This document shows, in pieces, positions 27,334-34,538 of a stretch of DNA of 34,538 bases. This DNA is from Candidatus Peregrinibacteria bacterium Greene1014_49 (GTDB lineage Bacteria; Patescibacteriota; Gracilibacteria; Peribacterales; Peribacteraceae). The first letter of the stretch is position 1; every line of letters begins with the position of its first letter. The DNA is taken from positions 1-34,538 of the forward strand of contig VMGQ01000002.1 of the NCBI GenBank assembly GCA_007376635.1. The letters are read 5' to 3'. The notes beneath the pieces are model-generated. The model saw only the letters and a program-made list of their open reading frames with translations, made no database searches and was not told the DNA's origin. Made by a program: the position numbers and the translations under genes.

Positions 27334-27651
27334 ATGCCCTCCCCCATCTCCGACGCCGACTTTCCGAAAGAAGTTTTGGAATCCCCTATCCCCGTCCTTG
27401 TGGATTTCTGGGCTCCCTGGTGCGGCCCATGCAAAGCGATGCTTCCGATCATCGAAGAGCTCGACAAAGAATATGCAGGCAAAGTAAAATTCGTGAAAAT
27501 CAACGTCGATGAAAATATCGACATTCCGGGAAAGTTCAATGTCATGAGTATTCCCACCTTCGTCCTCTTCAAAGGCGGCCAGCCAGTCTCCACGTTTATC
27601 GGAGGGAGAACAAAAGAGGATGTAATAAAGGAACTGGATAAAGTTCTCTGA
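27334..27651 (+). CDS. trxA: Thioredoxin
   Basis: VLVDFWAPWCGPCKAMLPIIEEL...VKINVDENIDIPGKFNVMSIPTFVLFKGGQPV. Confidence 0.96.
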   Translation: MPSPISDADFPKEVLESPIPVLVDFWAPWCGPCKAMLPIIEELDKEYAGKVKFVKINVDENIDIPGKFNVMSIPTFVLFKGGQPVSTFIGGRTKEDVIKELDKVL

Positions 27652-27656
27652 TCATC

Positions 27657-27705
27657 CTTCCTGCCTTTCCTGCCTTTCCTGCCTTTCCTGCACTTTCTGC
27701 CTTTT
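27657..27705. repeat. 9-bp tandem repeat (ctgcctttc)n
   Basis: cttcctgcctttcctgcctttcctgcctttcctgcactttctgcctttt. Confidence 0.85.
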
Positions 27706-27715
27706 CTCCCCTCTT

Positions 27716-27955
27716 ATGGAAATCTTCCTCGGTCTCATTGGAATAGTCGCCAGCATCGCCATCATCAAATACCGCGAAGCAGTCGGCGATCTCTTCGGCG
27801 GTGCCGAATGGACCAAGTATGTCGGTGGTCCTTATAACATGGCCATCATCGTCGGCATCATCCTGTTTTTCTTTTCCCTTGCGAAGATGACGGGAACGAC
27901 GGATTTCTTCCTGTATCCACTCAAGTTTCTGATTCCGGGTGCAATGAGAGGATAA
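27716..27955 (+). CDS. Small membrane protein, 79 aa
   Basis: Two hydrophobic segments (IFLGLIGIVASIAII; MAIIVGIILFFFSLA). Confidence 0.7.
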   Translation: MEIFLGLIGIVASIAIIKYREAVGDLFGGAEWTKYVGGPYNMAIIVGIILFFFSLAKMTGTTDFFLYPLKFLIPGAMRG

Positions 27956-28012
27956 GGCGATGAGGGAATTTTTCCTCGATTGCCGATCATTTATTCATTA
28001 TGATCTGATCGT

Positions 28013-28089
28013 GGGGCTGTAGCTCAGTTGGTCAGAGCACCTGCTTTGCAAGCAGGGGGTCAAGGGTTCGACTCCCTTCAGCTCCACCA
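28013..28089 (+). tRNA. tRNA-Ala(TGC), CCA encoded
   Basis: GGGGCTGTAGCTCAGTTGGTCAGAGCACCTGCTTTGCAAGCAGGGGGTCAAGGGTTCGACTCCCTTCAGCTCCACCA. Confidence 0.97.
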
Positions 28090-28125
28090 TGACAACTTTG
28101 CACACTTTGATCTAGTTTGCTCACA

Positions 28126-28148
28126 AAGCGCCACTTGGCGCTTTTTTG
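28126..28148 (+). terminator. Rho-independent terminator downstream of tRNA-Ala
   Basis: aagcgcc-actt-ggcgcttttttg. Confidence 0.75.
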
Positions 28149-28191
28149 TTGCACTTAGTGCGAGTCTGCACACCCAGCAGTTCAAGTCCCT

Positions 28192-28530
28192 TCAGGTCAT
28201 ATGGATGCCTTTATCCTTTAATGAATCGAGAACACATAACTTCACATAATTTGCCAAAACTTCTTTGCGACTGAGTTTTCGGATTTCTCTTTTTGTTGCA
28301 TCTAAACGGTAATCAAGAACAAGTCTCAATTTTTCAGTTTGAGGATCGAAATTAAATGAGCCGTTTTCTAAAAATAATCCATTTGATACATGCAAAGACC
28401 AGGCATAAATGTCAGCTTCTATCTCTTTAGCATCAATTTCGAATGAAGCTTCATCATGTTCATTAATCATTCTCTTTGCTATTTCTCAACCTTTTTCCTC
28501 GGAGAAAGCAGTCAAATCTAATTCGGTCAT
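28192..28530 (-). pseudogene. Hypothetical protein interrupted by in-frame TGA at codon 15
   Basis: MTELDLTAFSEEKG*EIAKRMINEHDEASFEIDAKEIEADIYAWSL...; TATTAT 6 nt before ATG 28530; TGA at 28488-28486. Confidence 0.5.
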
Positions 28531-28646
28531 GAATACATAATACTCTCCACCCCGCTCAAGGTGGGAGAGTTTTTGCTTCATCTTTACAACAAAGTCGAGC
28601 CCACATCGTTGCCTTCCTTGAGCAATCGATCAACTGCCTGCCCACT

Positions 28647-28793
28647 ATGGCCAACTTTGATCCAGATTTGGACGATGTGGAGATGAGCAACGTCATTGGC
28701 CTACTTATGATCATGAAAGAGATACGAGAGCAAAAACCACTCGATGATCCTGATGCCTTAGGGATCGACGAGAAGGGAAAACCGTACTTCTAA
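28647..28793 (+). CDS. 48-aa ORF, copy A of a duplicated small ORF
   Basis: MANFDPDLDDVEMSNVIGLLMIMKEIREQKPLDDPDALGIDEKGKPYF; homologous to 30521-30667. Confidence 0.65.
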   Translation: MANFDPDLDDVEMSNVIGLLMIMKEIREQKPLDDPDALGIDEKGKPYF

Positions 28794-28799
28794 CATGGA

Positions 28800-29966
28800 T
28801 TACGCATCACTGCGGGTAAAAATATTTAGATATTTGGTATACATATACGATTGGCCGTATTTTTTGTCCTTATGTTTTGGAGCAAGAATGCCAATGGCAA
28901 TGAAACGATCAATAACTGTTTGTGCACCTGCGCGCGTGAAGCCCGTCCATACCTGAATCAACGCAGTGTTGACGATAGGTTGACCGTATAGCCTTGGTAA
29001 CACCTTCATGGCGCTTTCGGATGCACGCTTGCCCAGTGTCTGCACCTTGGCCATGTCCTGTTCGCGCAGACTGGTAATATCCGCGACGATCTCGATGGCC
29101 TCCTTTGCGATCTCGATCACGCCATCCAAAAAGAAATCTACCCATGGTGTAACGAAGCCGTTGTGATAATCAGAAAGCTTCTCGTAGTAAAGTTTCTGAT
29201 GCTTCTTGAAGAAGGAAGAAAGAAACAGAACAGGCTTTTCCAAATACCCCTCCTTCCACAGATAGAAGGTGATGAGCATGCGTCCCGTTCTTCCGTTACC
29301 GTCCAAAAACGGATGGATTGTTTCAAATTGTGAGTGAAGAATGCCGGCTTTAATGACCGTAGGCATTGAATCGTCTGCATGCATGAATTTCTCCAGATCA
29401 TTCAGTGCTGCTTGCATTTCAGGAACCGGAGGCGGTACGAAAAACGCACTATCCGGTCGTACGCCACCGATCCAGTTTTGGCTTTTGCGAAACTCTCCGG
29501 GGTCTGCAAAGTGCGTTGCTCGCGCACTATCCATCAGCCTTTTGTGTAATTCACGCACAAAGCGAAGCGACATCGGGAAATTCTCTTCCCGTACGCGCTT
29601 CATTCCGTAATTCAACGCCTGAATGTAGTGCAAGATATCATCGACGTCGGCGGGGATATCGCCGCTTGTTCGTACCTCCGCTTCGATGGCATCGATCATC
29701 GTTGCCATTGTTCCCTCGATCTGGCTCGATGCCGTAGCGTCTTTGCGCAAGTACATAAGCAGGAAAAAATCCTGATCAGGCAATAGCTTTGTGATGCCGT
29801 CTAACTTGCCAAGCAGTCGCGTTGCTTCATCGTTCTTCTTCAGCAGTTTTGCATCGAATGCAAACCCATCCTTTGGAGGGAACTGGCTTGGAATAAAGGC
29901 CTTGAAGCCTTCTGGTTGTGCCCGCAGTGTGCCGAGCTTAATGGGTTCCATAGGCTTTGTTGGCAT
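28800..29966 (-). CDS. Fic family protein (putative AMP-transferase, class II-type inhibitory motif)
   Basis: HPFLDGNGRTGRMLI Fic core; N-terminal SSQIEGT matches (S/T)xxxE(G/N); C-terminal winged-helix-like tail. Confidence 0.95.
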   Translation of the reverse strand: MPTKPMEPIKLGTLRAQPEGFKAFIPSQFPPKDGFAFDAKLLKKNDEATRLLGKLDGITKLLPDQDFFLLMYLRKDATASSQIEGTMATMIDAIEAEVRTSGDIPADVDDILHYIQALNYGMKRVREENFPMSLRFVRELHKRLMDSARATHFADPGEFRKSQNWIGGVRPDSAFFVPPPVPEMQAALNDLEKFMHADDSMPTVIKAGILHSQFETIHPFLDGNGRTGRMLITFYLWKEGYLEKPVLFLSSFFKKHQKLYYEKLSDYHNGFVTPWVDFFLDGVIEIAKEAIEIVADITSLREQDMAKVQTLGKRASESAMKVLPRLYGQPIVNTALIQVWTGFTRAGAQTVIDRFIAIGILAPKHKDKKYGQSYMYTKYLNIFTRSDA

Positions 29967-29977
29967 CTTCTAACGAA

Positions 29978-30015
29978 TGTATACAAAGTATAGTAGTTTG
30001 TATACAACGAGTCAA
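29978..30015 (-). promoter_or_regulatory. Consensus-like promoter with palindromic operator upstream of fic
   Basis: Minus strand TTGACT-N17-TATACT; inverted repeat tgtatacaaa-N9-tttgtataca spans it. Confidence 0.75.
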
Positions 30016-30034
30016 GAGATGTAAACAAACATTT

Positions 30035-30412
30035 CTACAATTCCAAATGCTCTATTACAAATTCATGCATCCTCATGATTGCATCTTTCATGTAGCGCAG
30101 CCGTTCCTGGGCTCTTTTCATCACCGCCGGATCGTCAGACCATTCTTCGACTCCCGCAGAGACAAGGTAACCATTGTGTTTTCCATCATACCTCGCAGTT
30201 TCCAGTAGCTGTGTTAATACAGGATCATTCGCAAAGTGGTGCTTATTCTTTTTGATAATTCTGAATGTCGTCGGATTTATATTCGCCTCCACTTCAACCA
30301 TCACTCGTGAGACATGATCGTCTAAGATTCTTGTATTCAAAACCAGTTTAGCTTCTGAGTATGGACCATCTTCGCCCCAGAGCATGTCCCGATCATTGTC
30401 GCTGATCTTCAT
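30035..30412 (-). CDS. Hypothetical protein, 125 aa
   Basis: MKISDNDRDMLWGEDGPYSEAKLVLNTRIL...; AATACT 7 nt upstream of ATG. Confidence 0.65.
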   Translation of the reverse strand: MKISDNDRDMLWGEDGPYSEAKLVLNTRILDDHVSRVMVEVEANINPTTFRIIKKNKHHFANDPVLTQLLETARYDGKHNGYLVSAGVEEWSDDPAVMKRAQERLRYMKDAIMRMHEFVIEHLEL

Positions 30413-30520
30413 ACCTTGTAGTATTGCATTTTTAGGGCAAGCTTCACAGCTTGCTGTATTTCCACTTAGGAGCGTCTTCGCTTGAATATCTCTCCCAACA
30501 AATTCTATGGTCTGCTCACT

Positions 30521-30667
30521 ATGGCCGACTTTGATTCAGATTTGGATAATGTGCAGATGAGTAACGTGATTGGCCTACTCATGACCATCAAACAGATACG
30601 AGACCAAAAACCACTCGATGATCCGAATGCTTTGGGCATCGACGACAAAGGAAAGCCCTACTACTAA
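30521..30667 (+). CDS. 48-aa ORF, copy B of a duplicated small ORF
   Basis: MADFDSDLDNVQMSNVIGLLMTIKQIRDQKPLDDPNALGIDDKGKPYY; 37/48 identical to copy A by hand alignment. Confidence 0.7.
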   Translation: MADFDSDLDNVQMSNVIGLLMTIKQIRDQKPLDDPNALGIDDKGKPYY

Positions 30668-30897
30668 GCCATTTCTTTCCGAGCCAAAAGTTTGAAAAGT
30701 CCCGGCAGCTCCCTTGACGCACATGTCGTTTACATCACGAATCGCCATGGATTTTCGGGAGGATTTTTCAGAATGGAAATTATCGAAAACAGTGAATTTG
30801 TCAGTCCTCTCAGTTGTTCTGCTGTTATAATGAGATCGGCATTTTGGGGTTCAAAAAGTTTGAACCTCGTACCTGATGCTCCACCATTCTTAACTGT

Positions 30898-31245
30898 ATG
30901 CGTTCACGCTCTGCCTTCACTCTCATTGAGCTTCTCCTTGTGATCGGCATCATCAGCGTGCTTCTCGTCCTAACGCTCCAGGCAGTAAACCCCACGAGAC
31001 AACTGGGCGCCACGCGGAATGCACAACGCAGTAGCGACATTCAGGCGATTCTCAATGCCGTGCACCAGTACGGCGTAGATCATCGCGGGAATCTTCCTTC
31101 AAGCATTCCAACAAGCACTCCTCTCTCTATTTGCCAAACAAATGCTGCAAGCTGCATAAACGGCGTGAATCTGAATGTACTTTCGGGTGCCTATGTCGTT
31201 GCCATTCCGCTCGATCTCGAGATAGCCTCACATTCCGACTGCTGA
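30898..31245 (+). CDS. Type IV prepilin-like protein, possibly truncated
   Basis: MRSRSAFTLIELLLVIGIISVLLVLTLQAVNPTRQLGATRNAQRSSDIQAILNAVHQY. Confidence 0.85.
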   Translation: MRSRSAFTLIELLLVIGIISVLLVLTLQAVNPTRQLGATRNAQRSSDIQAILNAVHQYGVDHRGNLPSSIPTSTPLSICQTNAASCINGVNLNVLSGAYVVAIPLDLEIASHSDC

Positions 31246-31264
31246 TCCTTCCTCGGGATGTTTG

Positions 31265-32422
31265 TCATGTCACCACCTCCTCCAGCCTCCCCTCTCCTAC
31301 CGCCGCCTTGAGTTCCATGCCAATACGTTCTCCAACAGACATCGCTTCGCCATAGAGATACCGCGTATACGGCGTCGCAAATGTTCCGGGGGAACCCGGC
31401 ATGCGGAAGCTCACATCAAAAATAACAATGTCCTCTTTGCCATCTTCCGTCACCACCGCTCCCTGGAGGGCAAACGGCCCGATAATGCCTTTTCCCGTCG
31501 GATCGAGCTTCTTCGGAAGCTTTTTGCATTGTGTAACGAACTTTTCCCCGAGCTCAAAGGCTTTTTCCAGCAGGGATTCTTTGACAGTGCAGGCGATGTG
31601 TCCCGTTTCCACCATCTTCACGGAGGTGAACTGTTTCGCCCATGTTTGATCTTCAGCCGTCATCCGGAGAAATCCGTCGAGATTGGTCTGCCGGCGGGTA
31701 TCTGTTCCGAGAAGTTCCAGTTCTCCCGTCAGCGGCGAATAAAAGAAGTTGAAATTCACGGGAGCGCCAACGACAAACTCCTCGATCGTCGCGTCATCCA
31801 TAGCATCGGGGCTGATCATTCCTGATTTGATGTGCGCGTTCACGCGATCGTCGAAGTCCGCGGCAGTGGCGAGAAAGAAGCCTCGCTCGTATTTGCGCTG
31901 CGCTTCACGCGCTTTCACGATCACCATACGACCGAGGTCGATCTCCTTCGCGGTCGTATACATCTTCGGCGTCCGGATGCCGGCATCGCGCAGCAGATGA
32001 TTTTGGTTATACGGTTGATCGCGCTCCTCAAGTTTCAGCAAATGCCGCGAGCCGAAGATCGGAATGGCAAACTCCTCTTCCACCTTTGTGTAATCCGGGA
32101 AGTACACGCAGAAGTATCTACTATGAACAAAAATTGTGTTCATATTTTGAAGCTTATCGACAATCTTTTTCTGCAAGACGTCTTCAAATTTATCCACGAT
32201 AATCGTCTCGTCGATACAGCCCACCTCCCCACTCCCCACTCCCGATTCCCGACACTTGTAGTACTTCTCATACGTCTTCTCCCTCCCCTTCCGTGCGACA
32301 CATACCGTTCCAAATCCATACTTCTTCGCGCCGTGCGCGACATCGAGAGCACTGTGGCCGCCGAGCATGCCGACGGTCAGATGCTTCTGATCGTAACCGG
32401 AGAGGATGGAAGAGAGATCCAT
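31265..32422 (-). CDS. purP: PurP-family ATP-grasp ligase (FAICAR synthetase-like)
   Basis: LGGHSALDVAHGAKKYGFGTVCVARKGRE...FVHSRYFCVYF...IPIFGSRHLLKLEERDQPYNQNHLLRDAGIRTPKMY...EEFVVGAPVNFNFFYSPLTGELELLGTDTR. Confidence 0.88.
   Translation of the reverse strand: MDLSSILSGYDQKHLTVGMLGGHSALDVAHGAKKYGFGTVCVARKGREKTYEKYYKCRESGVGSGEVGCIDETIIVDKFEDVLQKKIVDKLQNMNTIFVHSRYFCVYFPDYTKVEEEFAIPIFGSRHLLKLEERDQPYNQNHLLRDAGIRTPKMYTTAKEIDLGRMVIVKAREAQRKYERGFFLATAADFDDRVNAHIKSGMISPDAMDDATIEEFVVGAPVNFNFFYSPLTGELELLGTDTRRQTNLDGFLRMTAEDQTWAKQFTSVKMVETGHIACTVKESLLEKAFELGEKFVTQCKKLPKKLDPTGKGIIGPFALQGAVVTEDGKEDIVIFDVSFRMPGSPGTFATPYTRYLYGEAMSVGERIGMELKAAVGEGRLEEVVT
32221..32258. repeat. Short word repeat (gggagtgg)n inside the PurP-like CDS
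   Basis: ccacctccccactccccactcccgattcccgacactt; encodes RESGVGSGEVG on the minus strand. Confidence 0.75.
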
Positions 32423-32485
32423 AGCAGGAGCTTACCGCTTTTCCAGACTGAATGCAGCAAATGATCATAGCGATGCTATAGCCAG

Positions 32486-33757
32486 CTATATGGCAAGAGC
32501 CGCCCCCATACGGAATTCGAGCAGCTCTTCAGGCACCACTCCGTCTATAAACTCCAGAGTGCGACCATCGTCTAGGATGACAGAGTCCGCGGCTCCCGCA
32601 GCAATGATATGAATGCCAGTGATCTCGCGTATGGCTTTCGCCGCGCTATACGCCTGCTGGCTGACCATGGAATGGTCACGGTAATTCACCACAGATAATA
32701 CTGCTGCACGCACTTTTTCGGCGTGATACTTGAGAAGATAGAGCCAGAACTCGCGATCCTCCATACCATCGATCTGCTGCTTCGTTTTCGTTTTTGCAAA
32801 CCACTCGGCAATGCCAGGTTCCTGCAATCGAGTGAAATGATGCGGGTTTGCGTCGCAGAGTGGATGGATGCCTCCACGTGCTACCACATCTTTGACGCAG
32901 TGCGCTTGGAATGAATTGCGTCCAAGGGAAAGTTCCTTGTATGCAGTCATCAGCGCAGATGTATCGTTATCCAAATCTGCATCGGCTCCATGAACAGCGC
33001 CGGGGTTGAGAAGCATGTTATGAAAATGTTGCTGCAACTCTTCAGGAGCTCCTGGAAATGCCAACGATCCATCTGGAAGCATGCGTGCCGTGAGCACATG
33101 GGATTGGTTTTGGAGGGCACATTCAAAGCGAGCAGCCTCGGCACTCGGCACTTCAACGTCGAAGGACATCGGTACGATCATCACGCGCTCCGTATCTATT
33201 CCCGCCTGGCGCGCCATGCCTTCCGTCAGCGCGAGACCTCCATTGAGCGCAGCAGTAAAGGAATATCCCTGCACCGGTATGGGGAGAATGGGTACGCGCG
33301 GCAGACTGGTCCATTTGTCTCGATACGCAAGCTCGACCGCTCTCTCGGTCATGCGTCCGGGCTCTACCTTGCTCTCCCATCCGGGATTGATGGTAAGCAA
33401 CACACCAGCAAGCGATGGCAGAGATTTCTCCAATGCCTGAAGTCGCGTAAAAAGCACTTCCATTTCCTGCGGTGTTTTCCCGCCGCATCGGACATTCATG
33501 ATGGAAACTTTTCGATTACTTCCACGCCCTGCAACGCGAAGCATGTTCGTTTGTACCTCAATCAGACGTCGTTGCGCCCAATCGTTGATTTCTAAACGTG
33601 GCTTTCCGGATCCAGGCACATGAATGGCATTCAAAATCGCCTGCACGTCTTTCAGATTATCCGGATACTGAAGGTCGATCTCGCCAATACGACCAATATC
33701 CAGTGATCGATCTTGATAGGTATCGTGGTCGAAAGCTGAGGAATTGTCAGGCGACAT
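32486..33757 (-). CDS. Hypothetical protein, 423 aa, between two PurP paralogs
   Basis: Long ORF with consensus-like upstream promoter (TTGACA-N16-TATAGT on minus strand); family not recognised. Confidence 0.8.
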   Translation of the reverse strand: MSPDNSSAFDHDTYQDRSLDIGRIGEIDLQYPDNLKDVQAILNAIHVPGSGKPRLEINDWAQRRLIEVQTNMLRVAGRGSNRKVSIMNVRCGGKTPQEMEVLFTRLQALEKSLPSLAGVLLTINPGWESKVEPGRMTERAVELAYRDKWTSLPRVPILPIPVQGYSFTAALNGGLALTEGMARQAGIDTERVMIVPMSFDVEVPSAEAARFECALQNQSHVLTARMLPDGSLAFPGAPEELQQHFHNMLLNPGAVHGADADLDNDTSALMTAYKELSLGRNSFQAHCVKDVVARGGIHPLCDANPHHFTRLQEPGIAEWFAKTKTKQQIDGMEDREFWLYLLKYHAEKVRAAVLSVVNYRDHSMVSQQAYSAAKAIREITGIHIIAAGAADSVILDDGRTLEFIDGVVPEELLEFRMGAALAI

Positions 33758-33848
33758 GAAGAGAAGAATGAAGTTATAAAACTATATAATTAAATTGTAT
33801 TTTGTCAATGAATTCCGCGGAGCAAACCAATCAAGAAAATAGCTTATC

Positions 33849-34538
33849 TTAGCCCAAAACTTCACTCAATCTCCCCTCCTCAATCGCCGTCTTAATGTCC
33901 CGCGCTATCCTCCTTCCTGTACTCATGGGCTCTTTGTATCGCAGTGCCGTGTACGGCGATCCTTCAACGAAGGGATTGGTGCCAGCGACAATGCGAGCAG
34001 AGATCTCAAAAACGAAGATTTCCAACTTCCGCGTGACGATACACTCGAGACAGAACGGTCCAAACAATCCTTTGCCTCCGCACATTTTCTTGCTGGTTTC
34101 CACGACCCTCTCTCCCATCGCGAAGAACTCCGGAAGCAATGATTCGCGGATGACGACCGGAATGTTGCCGACGATGGTGTAGGACGTGAAAATATTGGCG
34201 GCAAGTTGATCCTCCGCACGAATGCGGCCGATAGAGTCGGCGTTGCTTTCGTAGCGCTTGTCGAAGCTCATGATCTCGAGTTCTTGCGTAAGCGGTGAGA
34301 AGAAGTAGTGTGCGTAGATAGGAACACCGACGATGTATTCCTGGAGCGCGAAATCGTTTTGTTCCGGATACTTGCGGTTCTTCACTTCGTAAAACTGCTC
34401 CGCACTCTTGGCGATGAAGTACCCGAATCCTCCGCCGGCACCGTGGAATTTTACGATCACGGCCTTCTCGATCTCCTCGGGTGTTGCAAAAACCCTGGGC
34501 ATTTTGATATCGGCCGCCTCGAGCCATTGGCGCTCCAT
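33849..34538 (-). CDS. Second PurP-family paralog (5' truncated by window edge)
   Basis: VIVKFHGAGGGFGYFIAKSAEQFY...LQEYIVGVPIYAHYFFSPLTQELEIMSFDKRYESN...GLFGPFCLECIV...FEISARIVAGTNPFVEGSPYTAL. Confidence 0.87.
   Translation of the reverse strand: MERQWLEAADIKMPRVFATPEEIEKAVIVKFHGAGGGFGYFIAKSAEQFYEVKNRKYPEQNDFALQEYIVGVPIYAHYFFSPLTQELEIMSFDKRYESNADSIGRIRAEDQLAANIFTSYTIVGNIPVVIRESLLPEFFAMGERVVETSKKMCGGKGLFGPFCLECIVTRKLEIFVFEISARIVAGTNPFVEGSPYTALRYKEPMSTGRRIARDIKTAIEEGRLSEVLG

Noticed and set aside
28192-28530. Genome-wide UGA recoding (genetic code 25)
   Set aside because: TGA ends trxA, pgi, rsmI and glyA at the expected C-termini.
32990-33595. 201-aa plus-strand ORF opposite the 423-aa gene
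   Set aside because: Antisense shadow with irregular composition; the minus frame is longer and has a good upstream promoter.

Overview
The window looks like ordinary chromosome from a Patescibacteria/CPR-type bacterium. A Peregrinibacteria/Peribacteria-like origin is my guess from gene style; no marker was searched. Recognisable genes: a GT4 glycosyltransferase (5' truncated), dcd, a DM13-like lipoprotein, a DsbA-like thioredoxin, dnaX, a 5-formyl-THF cyclo-ligase, a DinJ/YafQ TA pair, glyA, a cluster of small Cys/Tyr-rich secreted proteins, dgkA, a TraD/TraG-like type IV secretion ATPase, hrcA with a CIRCE-like operator, two divergent DUF218-like genes, mazEF plus an orphan Phd-like gene, rpmE, gyrA, rsmI, an M23 peptidase, ruvA, pgi, trxA, tRNA-Ala(TGC), a Fic protein, a prepilin-like protein and two PurP paralogs flanking an unknown 423-aa gene. 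The best leads are: (1) a four-copy REPIN-like double-hairpin element; (2) about ten loci of short 'word' repeats, often folded into long imperfect inverted repeats and twice embedded in frame inside conserved enzymes; (3) two homologous 48-aa ORFs of unknown family flanking a Fic island next to tRNA-Ala; (4) a gene interrupted by an in-frame TGA; (5) widespread -10-box-to-ATG spacing that implies leaderless mRNAs; (6) a DnaX apparently lacking its zinc module. No searches were run; all family calls are by reading the translations.
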